64,000 bases of DNA, taken from Pricia antarctica (GTDB lineage: Bacteria; Bacteroidota; Bacteroidia; Flavobacteriales; Flavobacteriaceae). The stretch is taken from positions 62,001 through 126,000 of the forward strand of contig NZ_FNAO01000010.1 of the NCBI RefSeq assembly GCF_900101815.1. The letters are read 5' to 3'. Positions 46,089 through 56,300 of the stretch are shown one piece after another; positions within the stretch are counted from its first letter, which is position 1; each line of letters begins with the position of its first letter. The notes under the pieces are model-generated. The model was not told the DNA's origin. It did not search any database and saw nothing but the letters and a program-made list of their open reading frames with translations. The position numbers and the translations under genes were made by a program.

Positions 46089-46968
46089 ACCTATTAAAAC
46101 CAGTAGGCCCATTCAAGCCCCCATTTTTTAAATTAATAATGAAAGTAATTATAATTTTTAAAATTTCAAATTCTTTCTATTATTTGTTCTAATGTTTTTT
46201 TTACTTATTAATTAGGTGGTGTCTTCCCGTTGTAACTGGTGTTGACCTTTTTTTGGAAAGCCGTCTAAATACTAGCTCGCTATGATTGCTGAAGGTGTCG
46301 GAAACCTTGACGGCATACAAGGGTGACCACATAATCCTAAGTTATGTTAGGATCTCACATCCTTAAAATTATTTGGTCAAGGAGACAGCGACAGTGTTGA
46401 TTTCCTTTGCCGACCAGATAAAGTCAGGAAACTATTGCTGCGGTTCAGTTTGCAAATAAAAATCGTAATAAGATATCTTTCAGTTTGTTCGAGTTAGTTT
46501 GTGGCTATTGAATTTTAAAAATCGCTAGATTTGAAGTCCCAACCTGATTCCCCTTTCAAAACATGGACTATGTATAGAGTGTTAAAGGAGTTACTTTTTG
46601 CTAATTTTTAAACTTTGTATCCTTCTTAAATTAAAACAAAAGGAAAAAAAGGAAAATTTAATGAAAAAGAAGGAAAAAGAAGGAAAAAGAATTAAAATAA
46701 AATAAATAAATGTTGTGTACTGCAAAGTTTTTAATAGATTTGATGCCTAATGATGATTAAATCGTATTTTCTAATTTGAATCCTTTGGTTTAAAAAGATT
46801 TAATTTGATATGGGTAGTTTTTCAACACTCAAAATCATTTGACAAATAGAATACTGACTAATCCACATTTCATTTAATGTACTTAAATACAGGCCTTAAT
46901 GTTGTTTTTAAGTACTATTTTATTTTCGAGGCTGACTAGAATTGAAACTAACATTAACCAGATTTATT
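46089..46968. other. Divergent intergenic region with operator-like repeat and decayed sequence
   Basis: Holds promoters for the amidohydrolase operon (minus) and susC (plus). Visible items: GTACTTAAA/TTTAAGTAC inverted repeat at 46879-46915, three tandem copies of a 10-base purine repeat (GAAAAAGAAG) at 46663-46692, and a possible transposase remnant at about 46370-46505 on the minus strand (CKLNR). Confidence 0.5.
46879..46915. promoter_or_regulatory. Inverted repeat GTACTTAAA-N19-TTTAAGTAC upstream of susC
   Basis: A perfect 9-base inverted repeat ending about 55 bp before the chosen susC start. Its left arm continues as GTACTTAAATA, identical to the core of the repeat upstream of the susC at 27020, in the same orientation relative to the gene. 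Candidate operator. Confidence 0.5.
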
Positions 46969-49900
46969 ATGAAAAAACCATCCTTTAAAAGCTGTAAGCA
47001 AAATTTGTTTATAACGGCATTTCTCGCTCTTATGGTTTTAGGGACTTCGCACGTTTATGCACAAACATCTGTCACGGGTAAAGTTTCAGATACCTCAGGT
47101 GTACTCCCCGGGGTTAATGTAGTTGTACAGGGTACAACTATTGGGGCTGTGACCGATTTTGACGGTAATTATTCTATAAGCGTCCCTGAAGGGGAAAACG
47201 TTTTAGTGTTTTCCTATATTGGCTATAACAAACAAACCGTTTCAATAGATGGCAGGAGCACAGTCAATGTTACCATGGCCGAAGATGCGGAGGCTCTTTC
47301 CGAAGTGGTCGTCGTTGGCTACGGCACGCAGCGAAAGGCAGATTTGACCGGTTCAATAGCCTCAATAGGAGCTGCAGATATTGTCACCAAACCGATTACA
47401 AGTCCAGACCAAGCTTTGGCGGGTACGATGGCCGGTGTCAATATTACGAATAGAAGCGGTGACCCGGGATCTCCAATTAGTGTACGTATTCGTGGGATCG
47501 GAACTCCCGGGGTCAATGATCCCTTATGGATCATAGACGGGGTTCCCATTGTGCAAACTACCAACATCACTGTAAATACCTCTTCAACTACCGACTCCAA
47601 TCCATTGGCTGGATTGAATTCAAATGATATTGAATCCATTGATGTTTTGAAAGATGCTGCATCAACGGCTATTTATGGGGCAAGAGCAGCTAATGGGGTT
47701 ATTATTGTTACGACTAAAAGAGGAAACAGGGGTGATGCTAGGGTGACTTATGACGGGTATACCTCTTTTGCAAGTGCAAGAAATACCTTAGATGTTCTCA
47801 ATGTTGATCAATACATTGATGTGCAAGGGCAGCTTGGTAATGATCTTTCTCAATTTAGAGGACAGCCATTTGTGGATTGGCAAAACCTTATCTTTAAAAC
47901 GGGATTCGTTCAAAATCATAATGTTTCGGTAAGTGGCGGCAATGAAAAGGCAACTTACTACATCTCCGGTGGTTATTTAGATCAGGATGGTATCGAACGA
48001 GCACAGGGCTTTAGCAGATACTCATTGAAAGCCAATTCAGATATTAATGTTGGCGATAGGCTTAAATTTGGTCAATCCCTTTTAATAAGCCAAACAGATA
48101 GGCAGGTTCAAAGTGAACCAGGTATATTTGCTGGCTTTAATTCTGCCAGTAACGCACCGTATTACCAGCCCTATGGAGATGGTCCTCTAGGTTATAATTT
48201 TATAAATCAAGAGACTGTTGGGAATGGTGCTGCCACCAATTATTTATTCAATACCGATGATAGGTACACAACCACAACCATCCAGACCCGTAAAGTGTTG
48301 GGTAATTTTTACGGAGAACTGAACATAATTGACGGTTTAAAGGCCAGAACATCAATAGGTATAGACTATAATGCTGGTGCTGGTGAATATTTCACAAGCA
48401 ACGATCCGGGATTGGCTGGGGGTAGTCCCGCATCACGTTTAATCCAGGGAAGGCCTACAGAGTTGACCCTAACTAGTGCGGCAACGCTTCAGTATGATAA
48501 AACTTTTGGTGACGGAGATCATAATATAGGTGCAGTCTTCGGCTTTGAGCAGACTAAATTTCGTTTTGATAAGCTACGAATTCAAGGTAATGATCTTTTT
48601 AATTTAAATTTTGCTTCTACAGGAAGAGCGGTTACTGGCACCAATGAGGCAGATTTATGGACATTGCAAGGTTGGTTAGGCCGTCTAACCTATAATTATA
48701 AGGGAAAATACCTCGCAACAGCGAACATACGTAGGGATGCGACTTCGAGATTTGCTCCTGGAAATAGAGATCAAGTGTTTCCTTCTGTTTCTTTAGGTTG
48801 GAGAATTACCGATGAAAATTTCTTCCCTGAAGATACCGCTTTCGATGACATAAAATTTAGAGCGGGCTGGGGGCAATCCGGAAATCAGTTTACGGGTCTT
48901 AATTTTGCATATCTTAATGCTATTGACAGCAACGTTCGTTATGCCTTAGGTAATGGAACGGTTATAGCTCCTACCCCGACAACATTTGCAAATTCTGAAC
49001 TTAAATGGGAAACGAGTACCCAGTTTGACATTGGGGTCGACGCAAGTCTTTTTGATGGGAAATTGACGGGAACTTTTGATTATTACGATAAAACTACGGA
49101 TGATGTGCTTTTAGGTTTCCCGTTGCCCTATGTTTCCGGGTTTTTCCTACCAGCCGATGCCAATATTGGGCAAATAAAAAACTCCGGTATCGAGCTTTCT
49201 TTCAATTATGCCAATGCAGTGGGTGACTTTAACTATAGCTTCGGTGGCAACCTTACTACGGTTAAAAATGAAGTAACCGACCTAGGTCCAATACCACAAA
49301 TAATTAGCGGTATTGGCGGGGCGTCTACACATAGGACTATCGTGGGTGAAAGTCTGGGTCATTTCTACGGTTACAAGACCGATGGACTATATCAAAATGA
49401 TGCTGAGGTGGCTGCCGCGGTACCTGATGTTAATGGAACACCTTCCCCAGGCGATATACGTTTTGTGGATGTGAATGGTGATGGGGTTGTAGATGCTAAC
49501 GATAGGACAATTTTGGGAAGTCCATTTCCAGGATTTTTCTATGGCTTTAATTTTAATGCAGAATACAAAGGATGGGATTTTTCGATGCTCTTGAGAGGAG
49601 TAGGTGATAAGCAGGTCTATTATTCTGCAAGAGTTGGCTTGGAAGGCATGACCGGTCAAGGTAATTTCAGCACCCAAATTTTGGATAGATGGACTGGCGA
49701 AGGAACGGCAAATTCAAGTTCTAACCCTAGACTGGCCTTAAACGATCCTAACGGTAACAATCGTTTTTCTGATAGATGGGTGGAGGATTCAGGATATTTA
49801 CGAATACAGAATATTTCTGTAGGGTATAGCTTATCTCCTGAAAAATTGAAAAGCTGGACAAATAACTTTGTCTCCAAGATGCGATTCTATGTTGCTGCCC

Positions 49901-50061
49901 AAAACTTGGCCACTTTTACTAAATATTCAGGATATGACCCAGAGGTAGGTCGCACCCAAAGCTTTCAAAAAGGAGATTTCACCTTGGCCACTGGTCAAGA
50001 TGGTGGAGCTTCACCACTACCTAGGATTGTACAATTGGGATGGACAGTAAACTTTAATTAA
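46969..50061 (+). CDS. SusC/RagA family TonB-dependent outer-membrane transporter
   Basis: About 1030 residues from the ATG at 46969. An upstream frame extension would need a TTG start, and MKKPSFKSCKQ begins a good signal peptide ending SHVYAQ. It has the carboxypeptidase-D-like domain (VTGKVSDTSGVLPGVNVV), the linker SEVVVVGYGTQRKADLTG, the plug (WIIDGVPI, VLKDAASTAIYGARAANGV) and a barrel ending RIVQLGWTVNFN. It is followed by its SusD 28 bp later. The downstream enzymes (GH31 and DUF4832 types) lie beyond a terminator, so they may belong to the same PUL but a different transcript. Confidence 0.96.
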   Translation: MKKPSFKSCKQNLFITAFLALMVLGTSHVYAQTSVTGKVSDTSGVLPGVNVVVQGTTIGAVTDFDGNYSISVPEGENVLVFSYIGYNKQTVSIDGRSTVNVTMAEDAEALSEVVVVGYGTQRKADLTGSIASIGAADIVTKPITSPDQALAGTMAGVNITNRSGDPGSPISVRIRGIGTPGVNDPLWIIDGVPIVQTTNITVNTSSTTDSNPLAGLNSNDIESIDVLKDAASTAIYGARAANGVIIVTTKRGNRGDARVTYDGYTSFASARNTLDVLNVDQYIDVQGQLGNDLSQFRGQPFVDWQNLIFKTGFVQNHNVSVSGGNEKATYYISGGYLDQDGIERAQGFSRYSLKANSDINVGDRLKFGQSLLISQTDRQVQSEPGIFAGFNSASNAPYYQPYGDGPLGYNFINQETVGNGAATNYLFNTDDRYTTTTIQTRKVLGNFYGELNIIDGLKARTSIGIDYNAGAGEYFTSNDPGLAGGSPASRLIQGRPTELTLTSAATLQYDKTFGDGDHNIGAVFGFEQTKFRFDKLRIQGNDLFNLNFASTGRAVTGTNEADLWTLQGWLGRLTYNYKGKYLATANIRRDATSRFAPGNRDQVFPSVSLGWRITDENFFPEDTAFDDIKFRAGWGQSGNQFTGLNFAYLNAIDSNVRYALGNGTVIAPTPTTFANSELKWETSTQFDIGVDASLFDGKLTGTFDYYDKTTDDVLLGFPLPYVSGFFLPADANIGQIKNSGIELSFNYANAVGDFNYSFGGNLTTVKNEVTDLGPIPQIISGIGGASTHRTIVGESLGHFYGYKTDGLYQNDAEVAAAVPDVNGTPSPGDIRFVDVNGDGVVDANDRTILGSPFPGFFYGFNFNAEYKGWDFSMLLRGVGDKQVYYSARVGLEGMTGQGNFSTQILDRWTGEGTANSSSNPRLALNDPNGNNRFSDRWVEDSGYLRIQNISVGYSLSPEKLKSWTNNFVSKMRFYVAAQNLATFTKYSGYDPEVGRTQSFQKGDFTLATGQDGGASPLPRIVQLGWTVNFN

Positions 50062-50089
50062 AATAAGAAATTCAGATAATAAAATAATC

Positions 50090-51628
50090 ATGAAAAAAAT
50101 AAACCAATGTATAGTTGCCGTTTGCTTTTTGGGTACTTTATTCTCATGTAACGACCAATTAGATTTACAGCCTCTGGATAGGCTGACCACAGATAGCTTT
50201 TACAAAACTAGGGCTGATTTTGATGGTGCTGTCTTTGCTTCTTACTCGTCAATTCAAGATTTGTGGGGAACAAGTACAGAAACTTTAGGTGAAACTGGTG
50301 AGTTTTGGAAAATCTCAGTGGTAATCACCGATGATGTTGCAGCCGATGCTATTCAGTCAGATCAAATCTCTAGGGATATAGATGCATTACAGGTCAGGGC
50401 TGCGGATGTTCCCTATGCCGCAGCCTATACTCAAATTTATGAAGGTATTTATCGGGCTAATTTGGTGATTGATCGTTTAGACGGGGAAAATGAATTAACG
50501 GCAGAGGACAAAACAGTAATAGCGGCAGAGGCTAAATTCCTTCGTGCCTGGTTCCATTTTCAAGCACTCAAATTATATGGTACTCCTCCATTGGCTATGG
50601 GAATAATTCAAGGGATAAATGATCAAGCATTACCAAATGCTACGCAAGACGAACTATACACGGCAATATTAGCTGATTTTACTGAAGCTGCAGCTGGTTT
50701 GCCTGATGCTTGGGATAGTGCAAACTCTGGAAGGGCCACATCATGGGCTGCCAAATCCTTTATCGGAAAGGTTAATGTTTGGAAAGAAGATTGGCCTGCC
50801 GCTATCACTTCATTAGCCGATGTGGTAGATTCAGGACCCTATATGTTAATGCCGAACTATGAGGATAATTTTAATTTTACGACTGAAAATAATGCTGAAT
50901 CCATTTTCGAAATCCAATTTGGTGGACCTTTTGCGGATGATAACATATGGGTTTTTGATGATACGCATTCGGAAGATTTTAAGGCCTCACAAGGAATCGC
51001 TAGAGGGAATTACTGGGATGCCGGTGGGAATGGTGTGCCTGGAGGAAAGAATGGTTGGTGGGCGCCTACACAGGATTTAGTAGATGCATTTGAACCGGGT
51101 GATACAAGGTTGAGTTCAATGGTATATCAACAAGGGGATACATACTATACTGTTGATGCAGGGGGTCAAATTGAGGTACCCTATGACAATACTTGGTCTT
51201 CAACAGGTTTCACCTCAAAGAAATATAGGGGACCTGAAAATACCGTAAGTGCGAATAGTTCATCGAACGGAGCGGCAGAATTTAATAATGAGCGTTGGTT
51301 CCGTTTTGCCGAACTTAAGTTGTTATATGCAGAAGCCCTTATTGAAGGTGGTGGAGATTTAGGAATTGCAGAACAACAAATTAACGATATTCGTAACAGG
51401 GCAGGGCTGGACAATTTAGCGGCCGGAACGGATTTGCTGACGGCTATGAGACAAGAAAAAAGAGTAGAACTGGCATTGGAGCCCCACAGATGGTTCGATA
51501 TAACCAGATGGGGAATCGGCCCCCAAATATTCGGTGCGAATTGGAACGATAGACTAAACGTGTTTCCTTTTCCATTATCAGAAATAGAACGTTCTAACGG
51601 TTTGTTAACTCAAAATCCAGGATATTAA
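50090..51628 (+). CDS. SusD/RagB family outer-membrane glycan-binding lipoprotein
   Basis: 512 residues, lipoprotein signal GTLFSCNDQLDLQPLDR (Cys at about residue 21). Typical SusD blocks are present: DSFYKTRADFDGAVFASYSS, AEAKFLRAWFHFQALKLYG and the C-terminal MRQEKRVELALEPHRWFDITRWG. It pairs with the preceding SusC and is followed by a clear terminator, so susCD form a two-gene transcript. Confidence 0.95.
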   Translation: MKKINQCIVAVCFLGTLFSCNDQLDLQPLDRLTTDSFYKTRADFDGAVFASYSSIQDLWGTSTETLGETGEFWKISVVITDDVAADAIQSDQISRDIDALQVRAADVPYAAAYTQIYEGIYRANLVIDRLDGENELTAEDKTVIAAEAKFLRAWFHFQALKLYGTPPLAMGIIQGINDQALPNATQDELYTAILADFTEAAAGLPDAWDSANSGRATSWAAKSFIGKVNVWKEDWPAAITSLADVVDSGPYMLMPNYEDNFNFTTENNAESIFEIQFGGPFADDNIWVFDDTHSEDFKASQGIARGNYWDAGGNGVPGGKNGWWAPTQDLVDAFEPGDTRLSSMVYQQGDTYYTVDAGGQIEVPYDNTWSSTGFTSKKYRGPENTVSANSSSNGAAEFNNERWFRFAELKLLYAEALIEGGGDLGIAEQQINDIRNRAGLDNLAAGTDLLTAMRQEKRVELALEPHRWFDITRWGIGPQIFGANWNDRLNVFPFPLSEIERSNGLLTQNPGY

Positions 51629-51958
51629 TATCAAAAGCATTTGTGTTTAATGCGTTATTTGTTGAGTTAGTTTATTTTAGTTATACAATCCAATCTATCA
51701 AAAGTAGATTGGATTGTTCTTATATAGGAATACATTTATAGGATGTATGCCTCTGGTTTCATGCCCATTTATCAAGAATTTAAAGCTATTCCAATTAGTA
51801 ATTGTTCCAATTACAAGCCTAGTTTTTTGAGCCGGTAAAGCGTGCAAGTTATGCTCTGGAAGAGACCAGAACCTATATTAAGAACGGCGGCTGGATAGAA
51901 CGATTTATGTATTACGCGACGTTCGAGGAAAACCAAATACTTTTTAAATTATTATATC
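51629..51958. other. Gap between susD and the DUF5009 gene
   Basis: Contains the terminator at 51685-51717 and the possible gene tail at 51823-51966. A promoter for the next operon should lie here but I could not place one. Confidence 0.5.
51685..51717 (+). terminator. Terminator after susD
   Basis: ACAATCCAATCTA, loop TCAAAAG, then the perfect 13-base complement TAGATTGGATTGT, followed by TCTTATATA. It lies about 57 bp after the susD stop. The symmetric stem could work in both directions. Confidence 0.8.
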
Positions 51959-51966
51959 ATGGCTGA
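51823..51966 (+). pseudogene. Possible C-terminal gene remnant overlapping the DUF5009 start
   Basis: An open stretch of 47 codons without a start follows a TAG at 51820 and ends with a TGA overlapping the next ATG. It contains ASYALEETRTYIKNGGWIERF and YYATFEENQ. The base composition is richer in GC than the flanks, and a stop overlapping the next start looks like an old operon junction. The ERF-YY-TF pattern loosely recalls the end of secreted TIM-barrel glycosidases, but I cannot assign it. Confidence 0.35.
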
Positions 51967-53062
51967 AATGCAAGGAAAACCTAACGGTCGGCTTTTATCC
52001 CTCGATTTTTATAGGGGACTAACGATGTTTTTACTTATTGCCGAGTTTACCCATCTATTCACTTTTTTCGTATTGCCACAATTCGAAGGAACTTTTATTC
52101 ATACCATTGGATCTCAGTTACACCACGTTCGCTGGGAAGGACTGCATTTCTGGGACTTGATCCAACCCTTTTTCATGTTCATAGTAGGAGTCGCCATGCC
52201 ATTATCTTTTTCAAAAAGGATGGCGAGAGGGGATTCTTACAAAGATTTAACAATACATGCTGTAAAAAGGGCATTTTTAATGTTACTCTTGGGTTGGGGG
52301 TTATACTGTATTGATCCGGGCGAAATTGTTTTCAGGTTTCAAAATGTATTGGCACAACTGGGAGTTGCCTATATTCTTGCCTTTTTGGTGATCCGTAAAT
52401 CCGTAGTAATTCAAATTGGATTTTCTGTAGTATTGCTTTTAATTACCGAAGGCCTATATCGATTCTTTCCTGTTGAAGGGTTTACACATGCCTTTGTCAA
52501 TGGAGAAAATTTTCCAGCCTGGTTTAATATGCTTATTTCAGGAGAAGACAGTGGTGGCGGTTGGGCGATGTTTAATGCTATCCCAACCGCGGCACATACC
52601 ATTTGGGGTGTTCTGGCAGGCCAATTGCTTATAGGCAATTATTCAGCCAAGAAAAAACTGCAAATCTTATTTGCAGCAGGGAGTATTGCATTGCTTATCG
52701 GGTATGGTCTGAGCCCATTAACGCCCATTATAAAAAAGATAGCAACGAGTACATTTGTATTTGCCAGTGGTGGATGGGCGTTGATAGCTCTTGCGCTATG
52801 CTACTGGGTAATAGATATCAAAAAATACCAAAAAGGCGTGTTGTTTTTTGCCGTAGTAGGCATGAACCCGCTATTTATTTATCTGTTTGCCCATGTCGGG
52901 GGAGCGGATCTTATTAAGAAGGTATTTCTTCCGTTTTCAAATGCCCTGTTTGGTTGGACAGGCGAATTGGGCTCGCAAATTATTTTAAGCTGTATTGTAC
53001 TTTTTATGCTTTGGTATATTTGTTACTGGATGTACAAAAAGAAACTATTTATTAGAATTTAA
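51959..53062 (+). CDS. DUF5009/HGSNAT-like membrane acyltransferase
   Basis: 367 residues. The N-terminal RLLSLDFYRGLTMFLLIAEF and the following WDLIQPFFMFIVGVAMPLSF are characteristic of the DUF5009 and heparan-alpha-glucosaminide N-acetyltransferase-like group. About ten membrane helices fill the rest, with conserved HTIWGVLAGQLL and VGMNPLFIYLFAH. Such proteins transfer acetyl groups from the cytoplasm across the membrane to sugar amino groups. It starts a plus-strand group with a second ASPIC/VCBS protein, GH31 and others, and could modify imported amino sugars. The activity has not been demonstrated for bacterial members to my knowledge. Confidence 0.85.
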   Translation: MAEMQGKPNGRLLSLDFYRGLTMFLLIAEFTHLFTFFVLPQFEGTFIHTIGSQLHHVRWEGLHFWDLIQPFFMFIVGVAMPLSFSKRMARGDSYKDLTIHAVKRAFLMLLLGWGLYCIDPGEIVFRFQNVLAQLGVAYILAFLVIRKSVVIQIGFSVVLLLITEGLYRFFPVEGFTHAFVNGENFPAWFNMLISGEDSGGGWAMFNAIPTAAHTIWGVLAGQLLIGNYSAKKKLQILFAAGSIALLIGYGLSPLTPIIKKIATSTFVFASGGWALIALALCYWVIDIKKYQKGVLFFAVVGMNPLFIYLFAHVGGADLIKKVFLPFSNALFGWTGELGSQIILSCIVLFMLWYICYWMYKKKLFIRI

Positions 53063-53352
53063 ATGGGTATGGTACGATAAAGGAATACCGTCTGCACGTT
53101 TGTAATTTAAAATTTTGCGATACAAATGTATTTTTTCAAAAAAATTGACGCTTCGAAAAAAAAACATCAATTCATGAAATGGCTTCTCCTCGGGGCACCG
53201 CTGATACAGGCTACAGCGAATTTGCCCACGGTGGTTCCTACTTGAGCCAATCCTCCAGAAATCTGATGCTGAACCCTAAAAGCGTGAACTTTGTAGAGCT
53301 ATTCTCTTACACAGGACAACGGAAACGAATATCTTTAGAGGATGCGAAATAG
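53056..53352 (+). pseudogene. ASPIC-like C-terminal gene remnant overlapping the next start
   Basis: An open frame of 99 codons after the TAG at 53053 ends with a TAG at 53350-53352, overlapping the start of the next gene at 53342. The last 58 codons, from the ATG at 53179, encode GYSEFAHGGSYLSQSSRNL, then KSVNFVELFSYTGQRKR. This looks like the end of an ASPIC/UnbV-type domain (GSYLSQ-R-L, VE, G). The upstream part is low-complexity and non-coding in appearance. It seems to be the tail of a deleted gene that was translationally coupled to the next one. Confidence 0.5.
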
Positions 53353-56300
53353 CGCCTACATCACATTTTTAATTTCGGGGCTGCTACTTTGCGCATGCGC
53401 TCATGACGATACCTTGTTCGTTTCCGTACCATCGTCACATACCCATATCGACTTTTCGAACGATATCGAAGAAGATAGCCTGAACAACATTTACACTTTT
53501 ATGAACATCTATACCGGTGCTGGTGTGGGTGTTGGCGATATCGATAATGATGGCCTTACGGATGTTTTTATGGCCGGCAATAAAGTGTCGAACGCATTAT
53601 ATCGCAATCGGGGGAATCTTGCTTTCGAGGATATTACCGAAAAATCGGGACTCACCTCCAAGAGCTGGGCCACTGGCGTTGCCATGATTGATATCAATCA
53701 GGATGGATGGCTCGACATCTACGTCTGTGTATCAGGGGATGCGGCGGTGCCGCAAAGGGCGAACCTCCTGTATATCAATCAAAAGGATGGTACATTTTCG
53801 GAGGAAGCCCAAAAATACGGACTCGCCGATACCTCGCAATCTACACAAGCCGCCTTTTTCGATTATGATAAAGACGGTGACCTCGATATGTTCCTCATCA
53901 TCAACCCCGTAGATTATACATTGTCATCCGTCAACAAAATACGGTCCAAAAAAGTAAATGGCGAATCTAACAGCACCGACAAATTGTACCGCAACAACGG
54001 AGACGATACGTTCAGCGATGTATCCAAAGAAGCGGGAATACTCGTTGAAGGCTATAGTCTAGGCTTGGGTATTGCCGATATCAATAACGATAGTTGGCCG
54101 GATGTCTATATTTCCAACGATTTTTTGACCAATGACGTGCTGTATCTGAATCAGGGCGACAGTACGTTCAAAGATGCCTCGAAAACACTGTTCAAGCATA
54201 CCAGTTTTGCAGGTATGGGCAACGACATCGCCGATTTCAACAACGATGGCCTGATGGACATTCTGGTACTCGACATGTTGCCGGAAGATAACCAACGACG
54301 AAAGACCATAGTACCCTCCAGTAGTTTCGACAAACTGCAAATGCTGACCGAGCGGGGCTACACGCCACAATATACCCGTAATACATTGCAATTGAACAAT
54401 GGCAACGGCTCCTTCAGCGAAATCGGCCAGTTTTCCGGAATCGATAAAACAGATTGGAGCTGGAGCGTACTTTTGGCCGACTACGACAACGATGGCAACA
54501 AAGATGCGTTTATAACCAATGGTTTTAGAAGGGAACTGGGCGATCTCGATTACATCAATTACCAACAGCAAGACCTTTCGAACCCCTTCGGTTCGGAAAC
54601 GGACCGAAAGCAAAAAAAACTGGACGCCATCAAAGACTTGCCCAGTGCCGCGGTAAAAAACTACTTTTTCAAAAATAGGGGCGACCTCAAATTCGAGAAC
54701 GTTTCAGAAGCATGGGGCATCCGGGAAAAAAGCATGTCAAACGGTTCGGCGTTTGTGGATTTGGACAATGACGGCGACCTAGATCTTGTCGTCAATAATG
54801 TCAACCAAAAGGCAGATATTCTAGAAAATAAAAGTGAAAGGAAACAAGAGAACAATTTTTTGGGCATCCGTTTAGAAGGAAAACAGGGCAACCTTGAGGG
54901 TATAGGAACAAGTCTCACCTTAAAAACAAAAGGGAATACCCAATATTACCAACACTATCTGTCCCGTGGCTATGAATCGAGCATCGATCCGAAGATACAC
55001 TTCGGGCTAGGTGACGAAAAAAAGGTCGATAGCCTGATCGTGACCTGGCCCGACGGCAAAAAGCAGGTCGTAACGAATGTAGATGCCGGACAATTGCTAA
55101 GCATGCGCTATATCGATGCCAAAGCGGGTAAAGAGACATCCACTACAACCAAAAAAACCTGGTTCACGGAAATATCGCAAGAGGTAGGCACGGACTATCG
55201 CCATATAGAGAATAAATTCAACGATTTTAACGTACAGCCGTTGGTGCCCCACATGCAATCGAAAAACGGTCCGAAAATGAGTAAGGGCGATATCAACGGA
55301 GACGGTCTCGACGATTTTTACATCGGGGGTAGTGCCGGATTCAGCGGCTATTTCTTCTTTCAGAAACCGGATGGCTCATTTACCAAAAAGCCCCTTGACC
55401 AAGATATCGCTTCCGAAGATATGGGCTCGCTGTTGTTCGATGCTGAAAATGACGGCGACCTAGATCTGTATGTGGTCAGTGGCGGCAGCGAGTTTCAAAA
55501 AGAGGACAAGGCCTATCAAGATCGACTGTACCTCGGCGATGGCAATGGCGGTTTTGTGAAGGATAGCGTAGCACTTCCCGAAATCGAAACTTCAGGTTCG
55601 GTGGTTGCTGCATCCGATTTTGACGGTGATGGCGATTTAGACCTTTTTGTGGGGGGAAGGGTGGTTCCGGGAGAGTATCCCCTACCCCCTAAAAGTGTTC
55701 TACTACGCAACGATTCCGGAAAATTTACCGATGTTACGACGAAATGGTGTCCCCAATTATCCAATCTGGGAATGGTCACTTCGGCGCTTTGGTCCGATGT
55801 TGACGGCAATGGCCGACCTGACCTTATTCTGGCCGGAGAATTTATGCCTATTACCATCCTAAAAAATACGGGGACCGAATTTGTCGACACTACCCAAGAA
55901 GCCGGACTTTCAAAAACCTCGGGGTGGTGGAACAGTCTGGTATCCGCAGATTTTGACAATGACGGCGACCTTGATCTAATCGCCGGAAATCTCGGCACGA
56001 ATAGCCGATTTAAAGCCACCGTCGAAGAACCGCTTTGTATCTACGCCAACGACTATGACAAAAATGGTAGTATCGACCCAATTATGTGCTACTACATCGA
56101 TGGAAAAAATTATATCGCCCACACCCGCGACGAAATCATCAAACAGATCGCCCCTATGCGGGCCCGTTTTCAGACTTATGGAGACTACGCCAAGGTTACG
56201 TTTTCCGAGGCCTTTTTACCTGAAGAACTTTCAGCCGCCCATGTGGTGCATGCCGAAAATTTCGAGAGCAGCTACTTTGAAAATTTAGGAGATGGTACTT

